From Brenneria sp. hezel4-2-4 (GTDB lineage Bacteria > Pseudomonadota > Gammaproteobacteria > Enterobacterales > Enterobacteriaceae): a stretch of DNA of 64,000 nt. Below the pieces are notes generated by a model that was not told where the DNA came from, did not search any database, and worked only from the letters and a program-made list of their open reading frames with translations. The position numbers and the translations under genes are program-made. Positions 47,563-56,845 of the stretch are shown here, piece after piece; position 1 is the stretch's first letter; each line of letters opens with the position of its first letter. The stretch is from contig NZ_JABJXS010000004.1 of assembly GCF_013155275.1 (NCBI RefSeq), forward strand, positions 62,001 through 126,000, written 5' to 3'.

Positions 47563-48345
47563 TCAGCTTTCCACCGACTGGATGGCTCTGTCGAGGTTGT
47601 CAGGTGACAGATCGGCACTGAGAAAATCACGATCTTGCGGCAAATCGATAATCAGTTTGGAGATGACCCCAAATGTCAAAACCCCGCTTTCCATTTCATA
47701 ATCAAGGATATGTCCGCCGCCTTTGCGGTCGTCGGTAATAAAATGCTCGTGATAGCCGGCAACGTTGATGCCCTGCGTATAGGTCGGACTGCGAAAACCA
47801 ATCACGCTTCCCTGACAATCGTCAAAATGGAACGTCGGCTGCTGGGCAATCGCCTCCAGCATCGGTTTATAAGGACGCTGCTGACGCGGCACGGTACGAG
47901 TTTCAACGTAATGAAAATGACCATCGATTCTCAGAGCGCAAAACAGGTTATCCGTACCGATAAGCTTGTCGATTTTCTGATGGAGGCCGTTGCGGGTAAT
48001 CGTGCTGTCGAAGCGCACTTCTTCTGTCGGACGGAAAAACGTCATGACCGCGAAAGGCGTCTTTTGATGCGGCAGGGCGTTACGCGCGCTGCCATCGGAA
48101 CGCAACTGAAAAATTCGGCTGTTGAAAGCCACCAGTTCTCCATCCAGGTTGTTAAACGTTCCTAATCCAAAATCTCCGTGCTCCAATAATTCCTTCATCG
48201 TTCGGCTGCCTTCGTATACGCCATTTATTAGCCCACTCATTAGTGAGGTTTGATAAATAACGCAGTCAGAATGGTGCTTTTGATGAGCAATCGCATACGA
48301 TGCGATCTCTTCAGCACAGGAATCGACGTTAATGTCTTCTTTCAT
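47563..48345 (-). CDS. budA: Alpha-acetolactate decarboxylase
   Basis: Product of 260 aa. The family motifs include [32 protein letters not shown] in sections, and the zinc-ligand pattern [14 protein letters not shown] with later GYHEHFI. It converts acetolactate to acetoin. First gene of budA-budB, divergent from budR. The third gene budC (acetoin reductase) is not in the operon. Confidence 0.95.
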   Translation of the reverse strand: MKEDINVDSCAEEIASYAIAHQKHHSDCVIYQTSLMSGLINGVYEGSRTMKELLEHGDFGLGTFNNLDGELVAFNSRIFQLRSDGSARNALPHQKTPFAVMTFFRPTEEVRFDSTITRNGLHQKIDKLIGTDNLFCALRIDGHFHYVETRTVPRQQRPYKPMLEAIAQQPTFHFDDCQGSVIGFRSPTYTQGINVAGYHEHFITDDRKGGGHILDYEMESGVLTFGVISKLIIDLPQDRDFLSADLSPDNLDRAIQSVES

Positions 48346-48475
48346 ATATCTTCTCTTCCGACGAGTTATTACTTAAATTTTTTTAATCCTTGTATAAAGA
48401 TTGACGCGGACACGGGCAAAGTTCCAATATACAAATATCGTTATTTCAAGATCTAAAAAATATGGAGTTATCCCC

Positions 48476-49369
48476 ATGGAGCTTCGCTACCTGCGCTATT
48501 TTGTTGCCGTCGCCACTGCCCGGCATTTCACTCGGGCGGCAGAAAACCTGGGCATATCGCAACCCCCGCTGAGTCAGCAAATCAAGAAGCTGGAACATGA
48601 GATAGGGACGCCGTTATTCAAAAGGCTCACGCGCGGCGTGGAAATGACTGAAGCGGGGGAAGCGTTGTATACGGATGCCTGTCAGCTCCTGAAGCTCTCG
48701 GACGCTGCCATCGACAGAGCAAGAAGCATCGCCAGGGGGGAAGAAGGCAGCTTCAACATCGGTTTCTCTTCCTCTTCATCCTTCCATCCCGCGGTACTAC
48801 GGCTGCTGAATGCTTACCGTCAGCGCTATCCGAACGTGTCATTAAGCCCGCGTGAAGAAAATCCCCCGCTGCTGCTTACTGAACTGCACAACAGAAATCT
48901 TGATATCGCCTTTCTTCGTCTGCCATGCAATATCGGCAGCGAATTCAATAGCGAGGTACTAGCGGAAGAATCAATGGAATTGGTGCTGCCCGCCGATCAT
49001 CCCCTGCATAACAAGCAGAGCGTCCACCTGAATGAACTGAAGCGGGAGCCGTTGATCATGTCCCCGCGTGAAGTGTGCCCCGGGTTGCACGACATGATCC
49101 TTCGCACCTGTTATTTATCCGGATACCAACCCACACTAAGCCAGCCGGCGCCTCAGTTACCCGCCACCATCGGCATGGTGTCGGCAGGTTTTGGCATCAC
49201 CATCATTCCCCAGTCGCTCTCCTGTATCAAAATGGCGAACGTTTCCTATCATGCGATCAAAGATAGCCAGCTAAGCACCCAGATAATTATGGTATGGCGC
49301 CAGCATGAACGCTCGCCGATCATCATGAACATGGTGAAATTGCTGCGCCATCACCTACGGGCGAGCTGA
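48476..49369 (+). CDS. budR: LysR-type regulator of acetoin genes
   Basis: Product of 297 aa from the ATG at 48476, with TATGGAGTTA upstream; the frame's earlier start is unsupported. The helix-turn-helix is in ARHFTRAAENLGISQPPLSQQIKKLE. The effector domain spans about 90-290. It is divergent from budAB across a 130-base gap, the BudR/AlsR arrangement. BudR responds to acetate in Klebsiella; here this is inferred. Confidence 0.87.
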   Translation: MELRYLRYFVAVATARHFTRAAENLGISQPPLSQQIKKLEHEIGTPLFKRLTRGVEMTEAGEALYTDACQLLKLSDAAIDRARSIARGEEGSFNIGFSSSSSFHPAVLRLLNAYRQRYPNVSLSPREENPPLLLTELHNRNLDIAFLRLPCNIGSEFNSEVLAEESMELVLPADHPLHNKQSVHLNELKREPLIMSPREVCPGLHDMILRTCYLSGYQPTLSQPAPQLPATIGMVSAGFGITIIPQSLSCIKMANVSYHAIKDSQLSTQIIMVWRQHERSPIIMNMVKLLRHHLRAS

Positions 49370-49440
49370 CCGATTTCCCCTGCGCATTCCGCCGAGGCCG
49401 CCAGCGCCAAAAAGCTGGCAATTGATATAAATTCTTATAT

Positions 49441-49459
49441 GATATTAGTTATCATTATC
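49441..49459. promoter_or_regulatory. Fur box upstream of yjjZ-like gene
   Basis: GATATTAGTTATCATTATC matches the Fur consensus at 15 of 19 positions, 20 bases upstream of the start codon at 49480. The spacing to the GAGG ribosome site (TTTTTGAGGCGG) is right for repression. Confidence 0.65.
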
Positions 49460-49479
49460 ATTTTTGAGGCGGACATAAC

Positions 49480-49770
49480 ATGCTGACTGCGATGATTACT
49501 GCCTGTGGATTGTGGGGCGCCGGTTGGCGTTTGGGCAAACGGTTGTCCAGCGCATGGGGAGTGTTATTGCCCTGCGCCGTCATGCCATTGCTGGCCGTGC
49601 TTGATCTGAATCTGACGCATCTGAAAGTGATTATCGCCATCGCGCTGTTGGCGACTTTGGCGATGCTGCTTCATCAGCGTTTACGCCACTATTTGCTGTT
49701 GCCGTCCTGCATTGCATTGGCCGGCGGACTGGCGGCGCTGTCCGTCGTATTTAATTTGACGCTGGGATAA
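49480..49770 (+). CDS. yjjZ: DUF1435 small membrane protein (YjjZ-like)
   Basis: Product of 96 aa with three to four predicted membrane segments. The stretch SSAWGVLLPC, later LRHYLLLPSCIALAGGL, resembles E. coli YjjZ (about 79 aa) from memory. Short of that similarity there is no functional clue. E. coli yjjZ is Fur-repressed, and the Fur box here fits. An in-frame second ATG at 49492 could shorten it by four codons. Confidence 0.7.
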   Translation: MLTAMITACGLWGAGWRLGKRLSSAWGVLLPCAVMPLLAVLDLNLTHLKVIIAIALLATLAMLLHQRLRHYLLLPSCIALAGGLAALSVVFNLTLG

Positions 49771-49795
49771 TAAAGAAGAAAGATCTTGAGAGGAG

Positions 49796-49882
49796 TGGTG
49801 CGAAGAGAGGGACTTGAACCCTCACGCCCGTTAAGGCACTAACACCTGAAGCTAGCGCGTCTACCAATTCCGCCACCTTCGC
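49796..49882 (-). tRNA. tRNA-Leu (anticodon CAG), copy 3 in transcription order
   Basis: 87 nt with encoded CCA, acceptor GCGAAGG, long variable arm, anticodon loop TTCAGGT giving CAG, which reads CUG. Near-identical to the other two copies at 49930 and 50069; the variable arm has GCC...GGC. Spacers between copies are about 50 bases, so one transcript is likely. Confidence 0.95.
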
Positions 49883-49929
49883 ACAGGGATAACGCTATAT
49901 ACTTTCACCGCTCAATCTGTACCACGACA

Positions 49930-50016
49930 TGGTGCGAAGAGAGGGACTTGAACCCTCACGTCCGTTAAGACACTAACACCTGAAGCTAGCGCGTCTACCA
50001 ATTCCGCCACCTTCGC
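49930..50016 (-). tRNA. tRNA-Leu (CAG), middle copy
   Basis: 87 nt, same as its neighbours except a paired change in the variable arm: GTC...GAC instead of GCC...GGC. The compensating C-to-T and G-to-A changes keep the helix. Confidence 0.95.
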
Positions 50017-50068
50017 AGGGATGCCATGCAATACAAATGACTACAGCAGTAAAACATTGTGGTGATAT

Positions 50069-50155
50069 TGGTGCGAAGAGAGGGACTTGAACCCTCACGC
50101 CCGTTAAGGCACTAACACCTGAAGCTAGCGCGTCTACCAATTCCGCCACCTTCGC
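50069..50155 (-). tRNA. tRNA-Leu (CAG), first copy
   Basis: 87 nt with encoded CCA, same anticodon loop and variable arm as the copy at 49796. It is the promoter-proximal member of the array. Confidence 0.95.
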
Positions 50156-50197
50156 AATCCGGCAACATGACGTTACGCAATGCCACCACGGGGGCGA

Positions 50198-50225
50198 ATT
50201 CTAGAGGTTTTAACGTCAAGGTCAA
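50198..50225 (-). promoter_or_regulatory. Promoter of the tRNA-Leu array
   Basis: On the minus strand TTGACC (50225-50220) and TAGAAT (50203-50198) are 16 bases apart. A GC-rich discriminator (TCGCCCCC) follows, as in stringently controlled stable-RNA promoters. Confidence 0.65.
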
Positions 50226-50271
50226 TGATTATTTCCGCGTAAATGCGGGGTTTGCTGTAAAAATCATCATC

Positions 50272-51174
50272 TCAGGATGGCAAGGGCCGGGTAAACAGTT
50301 CATTCAGCCATTCAATGAATACCCGGATCCGCGGCGCGAGGAATCTTCCCGGCGGATACATCACGTATAACGGCATATCCGGCGGCGGCGTATCCTTAAG
50401 GATCTCAACCAGTTCGCCGCTGTTCAGCCAGCGTTGAAGCCCATGGCGCGGCGCCTGAATCAACCCCAATCCCGCCCGACACCCGGCGATATAGGCATCG
50501 GCGCCGTTCACCTGCAATTTCCCAGGCAACATTGCGGTGATACGCTCGCCCTGAGACATAAACTCCAGCGGATAGAGCCGCTCGGTGCGCAATGAAAAAT
50601 AGCCCACGGCCTGATGATGAACCAAATCGTCCAGCGATTGCGGCGTGCCGAATTTAGCAAGATAGTCGGCGGAGGCGCAGGTTATCTGCGACATCGGCGG
50701 TAAATGGCGGGTCGCCAGCGAGTCATCCTCGGTCTGCCAGGCTCGCAGCACGCAGTCCACGCCTTCTCGCAACACGTTAATGGCCGCGTCATTGGCGCTC
50801 AGCGACAGCGTAATCTGCGGATAGCGCTGATAAAAGTCGCTCAGGGCCGGGATCACCACCTCGCGCGCCAGCGAATGCGGCATATCCACCCGCACCTTGC
50901 CCACCGGCTGTCGCTTGTGCCGAGTGAAAAGCGAATCCGTCTCTTCAATTTCCGCCAGCAGCTGCGTACAGCGTTGGTAATAAATGCGGCCTTCATCGGT
51001 GATCTGTACCTGCCGCGTTGTGCGTTGCAGTAAACGCACGCCCAGACGCGCCTCAAGCTGTTTGATGGTATGACTGACCGTCGCCCGCGGCAGCGCCAGC
51101 CTTTCCGCCGCACGGCTAAAGCTCCCCAGCTCTACAATACGTACAAAAACCCGCATCGCCTGAATATGATCCAT
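50272..51174 (-). CDS. LysR-family regulator
   Basis: Product of 300 aa from the ATG at 51174 ([15 protein letters not shown]); a longer frame to 51216 lacks a ribosome site. HTH in [25 protein letters not shown]. The substrate domain is of the common CrgA/DsdC-like type with [22 protein letters not shown]. It is divergent from the aldo/keto reductase gene across a gap of 118 bases, so it likely controls it. Effector unknown. Confidence 0.83.
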   Translation of the reverse strand: MDHIQAMRVFVRIVELGSFSRAAERLALPRATVSHTIKQLEARLGVRLLQRTTRQVQITDEGRIYYQRCTQLLAEIEETDSLFTRHKRQPVGKVRVDMPHSLAREVVIPALSDFYQRYPQITLSLSANDAAINVLREGVDCVLRAWQTEDDSLATRHLPPMSQITCASADYLAKFGTPQSLDDLVHHQAVGYFSLRTERLYPLEFMSQGERITAMLPGKLQVNGADAYIAGCRAGLGLIQAPRHGLQRWLNSGELVEILKDTPPPDMPLYVMYPPGRFLAPRIRVFIEWLNELFTRPLPS

Positions 51175-51292
51175 CTTGCCTGACCGATTGTTGTTTATTT
51201 TTGAACAGTGTTGCACAAAATGCGTTATTTATCTTTATTCAATAAACAACCACACTTGTCTGACTTTCCATACCAAGTATGAGGACGACACA

Positions 51293-52291
51293 ATGCAACA
51301 GCGTCAATTAGGCAAAAACGGCCCAGCGGTTTCAGCTCTCGGACTGGGCTGCATGGGAATGAGCGATTTCTACTCCACGGCACAGGATGAAAAAGAAGCC
51401 ATTGCCACCCTGCACAGAGCGCTGGAATTGGGCGTCACTCTGCTGGATACCGCGGACATGTACGGCCCGCATACCAATGAATTACTGGTTGGCAAAGCCA
51501 TTAAAGGCAAGCGGCGGCAGGTTTTCCTTGCCACCAAGTTTGGTATCGTGCGCAACCCGGATAACCACATCGAGCGCGGCGTATGCGGAAAACCGGAATA
51601 TATTCGTCGCGCCATTGAAGGTAGCCTGCAACGGCTGGGCGTAGAAGAAATCGACCTCTACTATCAACACCGCGTCGACCCTACGGTGCCCATTGAAGAA
51701 ACCGTCGGTACGCTGGCCGATTTGGTCAAGGAAGGTAAGATTCGCTATATCGGTTTAAGTGAAGCGTCCGCCGCGACGCTGGAGCGCGCGCATCGGGTTC
51801 ATCCCATTACGGCGTTGCAGAGTGAATATTCGCTGTGGACACGGGACGTGGAAACAACCATTCTGCCCGCCTGTAAACGGCTCGGCGTCGGCTTCGTGCC
51901 CTACAGCCCGTTGGGACGCGGTTTTCTGACCGGCGCGATCCGCAGCCCGGACGATTTGGATGCGGATGATTTCCGCCGCAGCAATCCGCGTTTTTCCGGA
52001 GATAACTTCACCAAAAACCTGCGACTGGTGGACAAAGTCAATCAACTGGCGCAAGAGAAAGGCATTGCGCCGTCACAGTTGGCGTTGGCCTGGGTACTGG
52101 CGCAGGGCGAGCATATTGTGCCGATTCCAGGCACCAAACGGCGCCGTTATCTGGAAGAGAATGTCGCCGCGCTGGACGTCACGCTAACGGCGGAAGAACT
52201 GGCGCAAATCGACGCCATCTTTCCGTTCCATGCCGCAGCGGGGGAACGCTACGGCAAAGAAGGCATGGCGGCGATCAATACGGAGAACTAA
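51293..52291 (+). CDS. Aldo/keto reductase
   Basis: Product of 332 aa from the ATG at 51293 (ATGAGGACGACACA upstream). The AKR tetrad is seen as Asp in [11 protein letters not shown], Tyr in the same segment, Lys in LATKFGIV and His in [13 protein letters not shown]-binding [10 protein letters not shown] and [15 protein letters not shown] follow. It resembles YakC/AKR13-like enzymes that reduce aldehydes. Regulation by the divergent LysR is likely. Substrate unknown. It converges with rsmC, overlapping its end by four bases. Confidence 0.87.
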   Translation: MQQRQLGKNGPAVSALGLGCMGMSDFYSTAQDEKEAIATLHRALELGVTLLDTADMYGPHTNELLVGKAIKGKRRQVFLATKFGIVRNPDNHIERGVCGKPEYIRRAIEGSLQRLGVEEIDLYYQHRVDPTVPIEETVGTLADLVKEGKIRYIGLSEASAATLERAHRVHPITALQSEYSLWTRDVETTILPACKRLGVGFVPYSPLGRGFLTGAIRSPDDLDADDFRRSNPRFSGDNFTKNLRLVDKVNQLAQEKGIAPSQLALAWVLAQGEHIVPIPGTKRRRYLEENVAALDVTLTAEELAQIDAIFPFHAAAGERYGKEGMAAINTEN

Positions 52292-53331
52292 CGGCGGCCT
52301 TTGCCGGTGCGCGGCGGGCGGCCCACCGTGGCCTGGTAAACCTTGAAGCGCCCGGTCTGCGCCAGCACTTCATGGCTGCCGAACGCCGCGTCCAACAGAT
52401 CCGGATAAGGCAGGAACGCATTGGCGACGATGCGCAACTGCCCGCCAATCGGCAAGTGGGACACCGCGCCGCGGATCAGCAGTTCCGCCGCTTGCAGGCT
52501 GGTTTGCAAACCATCATGAAACGGCGGATTGGATACGATGAGATCAAAACGGCCGGTAATCTCTGAATAGACATTGCTGGCGATCACTTCGCCTTCCAGC
52601 TGGTTCGCCGCCAGCGTGGCTTTACTCGACGCCAGCGCCCCGGCGCTGACATCGCTCAGCGTCAGGCGGATTTTAGGCGACTGTTGCGCCAGCATCGCCG
52701 CCAGCACGCCTGCGCCGCAGGCGATATCCAGCACCTTGCCTTTCATATGCGGCTCAAAGGTAGACAGCAAAAGCCGGCTGCCCGGATCCAGTCCGTCGCG
52801 GCTGAATACCCCGGGCAGCGCTTTCACCGTCACGCCATCCACCACGTACTCATCCCACCAGTCGGCCAGATTGAAAGCGGTTTGTTTTTCAATGCGCCCG
52901 TGGTAAAGCCCGCAACGCCGGGCGCCGTCGATTTTATTCAACGACACGACATCAGACAGCATATTTTCCGCGCTGCGCACGCCGCTGCGATTTTCACCCA
53001 CCACAAAGATTTCGGCGCCAACCGGCAGCAGCGACAACAGGTTGGACAGTTGGAACTCCGCTTCCAGTTTGCTTTTCGGCCAGTAATAGATCAGGGTGTC
53101 GCAATCCGCCGCCAGCGCGGCATCCGCCAGCAGGCCGTACTGAATATTATCCTCCAGCGTGCGTTTCAGCTGTTGCCAGTGGTGAAACTGCGTGGCGTGG
53201 ACGCGAACATCGGCCGCGTCGAACTGCGCGGGCAAAGTGTCTTGTAAATCACCGGCAAACAATACCCGGCGGGGGATAAATTCGTCGCTATGGCGCAGTA
53301 TGACTTCACTGGCTGGGGTTAATGCGGACAT
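52288..53331 (-). CDS. rsmC: 16S rRNA m2G1207 methyltransferase RsmC
   Basis: Product of 347 aa from the ATG at 53331, with AAGGAGCTTCAG upstream; the frame extension to 53772 overlaps holD and is rejected. It has the two RsmC halves. The C-terminal catalytic domain has [16 protein letters not shown] and [13 protein letters not shown]. It methylates N2 of G1207 in the small subunit. It is divergent from holD, as in E. coli. Confidence 0.94.
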   Translation of the reverse strand: MSALTPASEVILRHSDEFIPRRVLFAGDLQDTLPAQFDAADVRVHATQFHHWQQLKRTLEDNIQYGLLADAALAADCDTLIYYWPKSKLEAEFQLSNLLSLLPVGAEIFVVGENRSGVRSAENMLSDVVSLNKIDGARRCGLYHGRIEKQTAFNLADWWDEYVVDGVTVKALPGVFSRDGLDPGSRLLLSTFEPHMKGKVLDIACGAGVLAAMLAQQSPKIRLTLSDVSAGALASSKATLAANQLEGEVIASNVYSEITGRFDLIVSNPPFHDGLQTSLQAAELLIRGAVSHLPIGGQLRIVANAFLPYPDLLDAAFGSHEVLAQTGRFKVYQATVGRPPRTGKGRR

Positions 53332-53461
53332 CAGGCTGAAGCTCCTTAACAATTGAGCAGGGATTATATACTCTTCATCCCTGAAGTTGCAGCGATGTTG
53401 GCGCATGCTCGATGGGTTTGCTAGCATAAGCGGCATAAACCCGATCCGCACAGGATAAGGC

Positions 53462-53893
53462 ATGGAATCAAGACGTGACTGGCTGCTACAACAACTGGGG
53501 ATTACGCAGTGGACGCTGACGCGCCCGGCGGTGTTGCAGGGAGAAATCGCCGTCACTCTGCCGGCCCGGGTTCGTCTGGTTATTGTGTCGGCCGAACCGC
53601 TGGCCGGCGACGATCCGCTGCTGGCCGATGTGCTGCGCAGTCTGTCGCTCACGCCCGAACAAACATTCAGCCTGACGCCGCAACAGGTGGTGATGCTCCC
53701 CCCAAACGCCCGCTGCCACAGTTGGCGCTTGGGCGTCGAGGAACCGCTTGCGCTGGAAGGCGTCCAACTCACCAGCCCGGCACTGACCGAGCTTTACCAC
53801 AACGCCGACGCCAAACGGGCGCTCTGGCAGCAGATCTGTAAACATGAACACGATATCTACCCTGATGCCGGCCGATCTGGCGCAAGCCTTTGA
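53462..53893 (+). CDS. holD: DNA polymerase III psi subunit
   Basis: Product of 143 aa (E. coli 137). It begins [19 protein letters not shown], the HolD signature, with a uracil-glycosylase-like core. Psi bridges the clamp loader and, with chi, SSB. It overlaps rimI by 50 bases, the conserved holD-rimI operon. Confidence 0.93.
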   Translation: MESRRDWLLQQLGITQWTLTRPAVLQGEIAVTLPARVRLVIVSAEPLAGDDPLLADVLRSLSLTPEQTFSLTPQQVVMLPPNARCHSWRLGVEEPLALEGVQLTSPALTELYHNADAKRALWQQICKHEHDIYPDAGRSGASL

Positions 53894-54287
53894 GATTGAA
53901 CAAGCCAGCCACCCTTTTCCCTGGACGAAACAAACCTTTGCCAGCAATCAAGGGGAGCGTTATTTCAATCTGAAGCTTACCCGCCACGGGCAGTTGGCGG
54001 CTTACGCCATCACCCAGGTGGTGCTGGATGAAGCCACGCTGTTCAATATCACCGTCCACCCGGATCATCAGCGTCAGGGGTTGGGACGCCGACTACTGGA
54101 ACATCTCATTCAGGAGATGGAGACGCGCGGCATAGTGACGCTATGGCTGGAAGTTCGCGCCTCCAATCAGCGGGCGCTTGCGCTCTATAACAGTCTGGGC
54201 TTCAACGAGGTCTCGCTGCGGCGGGATTATTACCCCACGGCGGAAGGCCATGAGGACGCCATCATTATGGCGCTGCCGCTGGGGTAA
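53844..54287 (+). CDS. rimI: Ribosomal protein bS18 N-acetyltransferase
   Basis: Product of 147 aa (E. coli 148), GNAT fold. The acetyl-CoA loop is VHPDHQRQGLGRRLLEHL, and the C-terminal LYNSLGFNEVSLRRDYYPT carries the catalytic Tyr region. It acetylates the N-terminal alanine of S18. The start lies inside holD, indicating coupling. Confidence 0.95.
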   Translation: MNTISTLMPADLAQAFEIEQASHPFPWTKQTFASNQGERYFNLKLTRHGQLAAYAITQVVLDEATLFNITVHPDHQRQGLGRRLLEHLIQEMETRGIVTLWLEVRASNQRALALYNSLGFNEVSLRRDYYPTAEGHEDAIIMALPLG

Positions 54288-54295
54288 CGGGCGCG

Positions 54296-55483
54296 TCAGG
54301 CATGAAGAAAGTCCTGCCAGCGCCTTACCAGATAGTTGTGTTCATCCATTACCGAGTTCCACACCGCTATGTGGCTCATGCGCTGTGCGTAGCAGCCGCC
54401 GTCGCGGCGTTCGCCTTTGGCGATCATCGGCTCGCCGAAGGCGTTGGGCAGCATCTCCGCCGCCGGTTTGCCGTCGTACCAGAAATCCCACTCCGCCGCC
54501 GACAGATAGGGCCGGCTGCGCTGTGGATTGGAAATGTAATATCCTTGTCTGGCCATCACCGCTCCGGGCCAGCCCGACTGCCACCAGTTGAGGTATGCAT
54601 AGGCGGCATCTTTCACCTTTCCTGTCGCGCAGCGCGACAGCGACAGGCCGCCATACCAGGCCCGATAACCTTCACGCGGCATCGCCAGCTTATAGCCGTT
54701 CTGGCGAAAATGGTGGCGGAAATAGGTCGGCGCCCACAGGCTCTGAATCCCCACCTGCCGATCGTCAATCAGCTCACAGGCCTCATCCGGGGTGGCCCAG
54801 AACGCGGCAAAATGGCCGTGTCGGCGGTGGCTGACCAGAATATCCGTCAGGGTGTCGATCTCTTCCAGCGTCAGATTCCCCACGCTGGCGAAGTTCGCCA
54901 AACCGGCGCCCTGCACCGCCAAGGCGGCATCGAGCGCCCCCATCGCCGCATCGTGTTGCAGCGCCGCCTGTCCGCCGTAGGCGGGATGCAGCAGCCAACT
55001 CCAACTCTCCTCTTCCCCCTGTAACGAATCAGGCAGACGGTCGGCGTGATAAGCAAAGCTGTCGGCATTGTGCGTGAGCGGCAGCATGCTGATGAAATCG
55101 GCGGGGCGGCTGCTGAGGTGGTTATCGCGCTGGACGTAAAGCCGGTCCACCGGCACGCTGCCGTCGCCAGGGTGCCCGCCGGGCAATAGCGAACCGAACT
55201 TGGGCAGATTATTGATTTCGTCCCAGTATTTCAGGCGTTTGATCTCCAGCGGCTGAATCGCCCGCGCCGGCCAGACGAAATCAATATTATGAAACCACTG
55301 ATCGTACAGGTCGTAGCATTCAGGGTGCATGACCGCGATGCGCTGGGCGTCTTCGACGTTATGCACCAGATAGTCGATTTTAATCCCCAGATCCTGCGCC
55401 GCCCGGTTACGCAGCAATTCCAGCAGCGTGACCGAGGTGCCGAGTACGCGCAGTGTGGTGGTCGAAGAAGAAAGGCTGGACAT
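54296..55483 (-). CDS. ABC-type substrate-binding protein (PotD-like) without signal peptide
   Basis: Product of 395 aa of the periplasmic-binding-protein fold related to the spermidine/putrescine group: LRVLGTSVTLLELLRNRAAQ at the N-terminus, ECYDLYDQWFHNIDFVWPA, then ANFASVGNLTLEEIDTLTDIL and the late AYAYLNWWQSGWPGAVMARQGYYISN in sections. The N-terminus starts MSSLSSSTTTLRVLG directly, with no hydrophobic leader or lipobox, and no upstream start would add one because the CobW gene overlaps. No permease or ATPase gene is nearby. Either it works in the cytoplasm or is exported in an unusual way. The last gene of the cluster reading from the deacetylase. Confidence 0.75.
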   Translation of the reverse strand: MSSLSSSTTTLRVLGTSVTLLELLRNRAAQDLGIKIDYLVHNVEDAQRIAVMHPECYDLYDQWFHNIDFVWPARAIQPLEIKRLKYWDEINNLPKFGSLLPGGHPGDGSVPVDRLYVQRDNHLSSRPADFISMLPLTHNADSFAYHADRLPDSLQGEEESWSWLLHPAYGGQAALQHDAAMGALDAALAVQGAGLANFASVGNLTLEEIDTLTDILVSHRRHGHFAAFWATPDEACELIDDRQVGIQSLWAPTYFRHHFRQNGYKLAMPREGYRAWYGGLSLSRCATGKVKDAAYAYLNWWQSGWPGAVMARQGYYISNPQRSRPYLSAAEWDFWYDGKPAAEMLPNAFGEPMIAKGERRDGGCYAQRMSHIAVWNSVMDEHNYLVRRWQDFLHA

Positions 55484-56535
55484 TATGTTGGGGCCTTTTC
55501 GCTGATAAAGGGCTGCTGAAAGCGTAGAAAAGCCTGCCTGAGCGTTGCCGGGTCAATCCCCCGCATAATAAATACCAGTTGCGACTCACGCAACTTACCC
55601 GGCCATGCCGCCATGTGCTCCGGCGGATGCAGGCTGTGCTGCACGCCGTGGATCACGATGGGCGACGCACTCTCATTCACGCGCAGGATCCCTTTCATAC
55701 GCAGTACCGATTTACCGTGGCAGTGCAATAACAGCGACAGCCAAACGGCAAAGGCGCTCCAGTTGATATCATTCTCCAGCGTAATCACACAGGTGTGGGT
55801 TTGCGGGTGGGAAGCCTTGAGGGCGGCGGCAGGGGCGGCGATTAATGCCGCCGACGCCGCGTTCCCCAGCCAACGAAATACCTGATGCTTGATCGCCGAG
55901 GCGTCCTCGCCCGACGTCATCCGTGCGACGAACAATCTGTCGGGATGCTGGAGAGCGCGGGCGCTCTCATCAATCTGCGCCATCGGGTTGAGACGCGCAA
56001 GATAATCCTTCAGCGGCGCCAACGCCGCGCCGTCGACGCGATCGCATTTGCTCAGCAGCAGCGTATCCGCCGCCGTCACCTGCGCCAGCCACTCAGGCTG
56101 ATGCTCCGCCTGATCCCAGGCGTGCTCGGCATCCACCAGCGTGATCACCGCGCCCTGAGCAAAGTGATACTGCAACTGCCTGTCGTGCAACAGCGTGGAG
56201 AGAATAGGCGCCGGATCGGCAAGGCCGGTGGTTTCGATCACCACGTGGCGGAAAGGCGGCAACTCGCCCCGCTCTCTGCCTTCATACAGATCCAGCAGCG
56301 CCTGCTTCAGTTCGCCGCGGATCTGACAGCATACGCACCCGCCGGGCAGCAATACCGTATCCGGCGCGATCGCCTGAAGCAGAAAATGATCGATGCCCAC
56401 CTCGCCGAACTCATTGACCAGCACAGCCACGTCACTCCCGTCCTGACTACGCAGCCAGTGCTGTAACAGCGTGGTTTTACCGCTGCCAAGAAAACCGCAG
56501 AGAATGTGCACCACCAGCTTTTCTTCTCGTCGCAT
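55483..56535 (-). CDS. CobW/COG0523 metallochaperone GTPase
   Basis: Product of 350 aa from the ATG at 56535 (GCGGGAGATAACC upstream). The Walker A is GFLGSGKTTLLQ, the metal-binding CxCC is GGCVCCQIRGEL near residue 72, and LLSKCDRVD is the guanine-recognition region with Cys in place of the usual NK-D Asn-Lys pattern (SKCD). The C-terminal CobW domain starts near 245. Such proteins deliver zinc, iron or cobalt to partner enzymes. Adjacent to a 98-aa CxxC protein with a two-base gap. The client is unknown; the deacetylase in the cluster is a candidate by position. Confidence 0.87.
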   Translation of the reverse strand: MRREEKLVVHILCGFLGSGKTTLLQHWLRSQDGSDVAVLVNEFGEVGIDHFLLQAIAPDTVLLPGGCVCCQIRGELKQALLDLYEGRERGELPPFRHVVIETTGLADPAPILSTLLHDRQLQYHFAQGAVITLVDAEHAWDQAEHQPEWLAQVTAADTLLLSKCDRVDGAALAPLKDYLARLNPMAQIDESARALQHPDRLFVARMTSGEDASAIKHQVFRWLGNAASAALIAAPAAALKASHPQTHTCVITLENDINWSAFAVWLSLLLHCHGKSVLRMKGILRVNESASPIVIHGVQHSLHPPEHMAAWPGKLRESQLVFIMRGIDPATLRQAFLRFQQPFISEKAPT

Positions 56536-56537
56536 GG

Positions 56538-56834
56538 TTATCTCCCGCTCTCCAACGCAGCCAGCCAATGCTCATCCAGCGGATCGATGGGCCGCCGGAT
56601 GATCCCTTCCGCCGCCTGCCAGATCTCATCGAGACTGTTGACCATCACCTGCTGCCCGGTCGGGCCGGACAACGTCCAACTGTTATAGAAGTCATGCAGT
56701 TTGATCCCAAAGGGCGCCAGCACATGATTTAACACCGCCCGTTGCTGCTGACGCTGCTGATAACGCGGAAGCGAGCGCTGCAACGGATCGCTCCACTGCG
56801 GGCCGCTGTCCAATAAACCACAGACTCCACACAT
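56538..56834 (-). CDS. 98-aa CxxC protein in the CobW operon
   Basis: Not recognised as a named family. It begins MCGVCGLLDSGPQW, a CxxC at residues 2 and 5, and is otherwise a basic/helical segment (PRYQQRQQQRAVLNHVLAPFG) followed by DFYNSWTLSGPTGQQVMV and a C-terminal Asp/Glu/Arg part. The CxxC next to a CobW GTPase suggests metal binding, perhaps as partner or client. The leading MCGVCG recalls class II glutamine amidotransferases, but the protein is too short for that fold. Gaps to its neighbours are 2 and 11 bases. Confidence 0.65.
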   Translation of the reverse strand: MCGVCGLLDSGPQWSDPLQRSLPRYQQRQQQRAVLNHVLAPFGIKLHDFYNSWTLSGPTGQQVMVNSLDEIWQAAEGIIRRPIDPLDEHWLAALESGR

Positions 56835-56845
56835 TCGCTTTCTCC

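Noticed and set aside
53332..53772. N-terminal extension of rsmC
   Set aside because: It overlaps holD on the other strand, lacks a ribosome site and would exceed the family length by about 147 residues.
56538..56834. MCGVCG start read as a class II glutamine amidotransferase
   Set aside because: At 98 residues the protein is far too short and lacks the downstream amidotransferase motifs.
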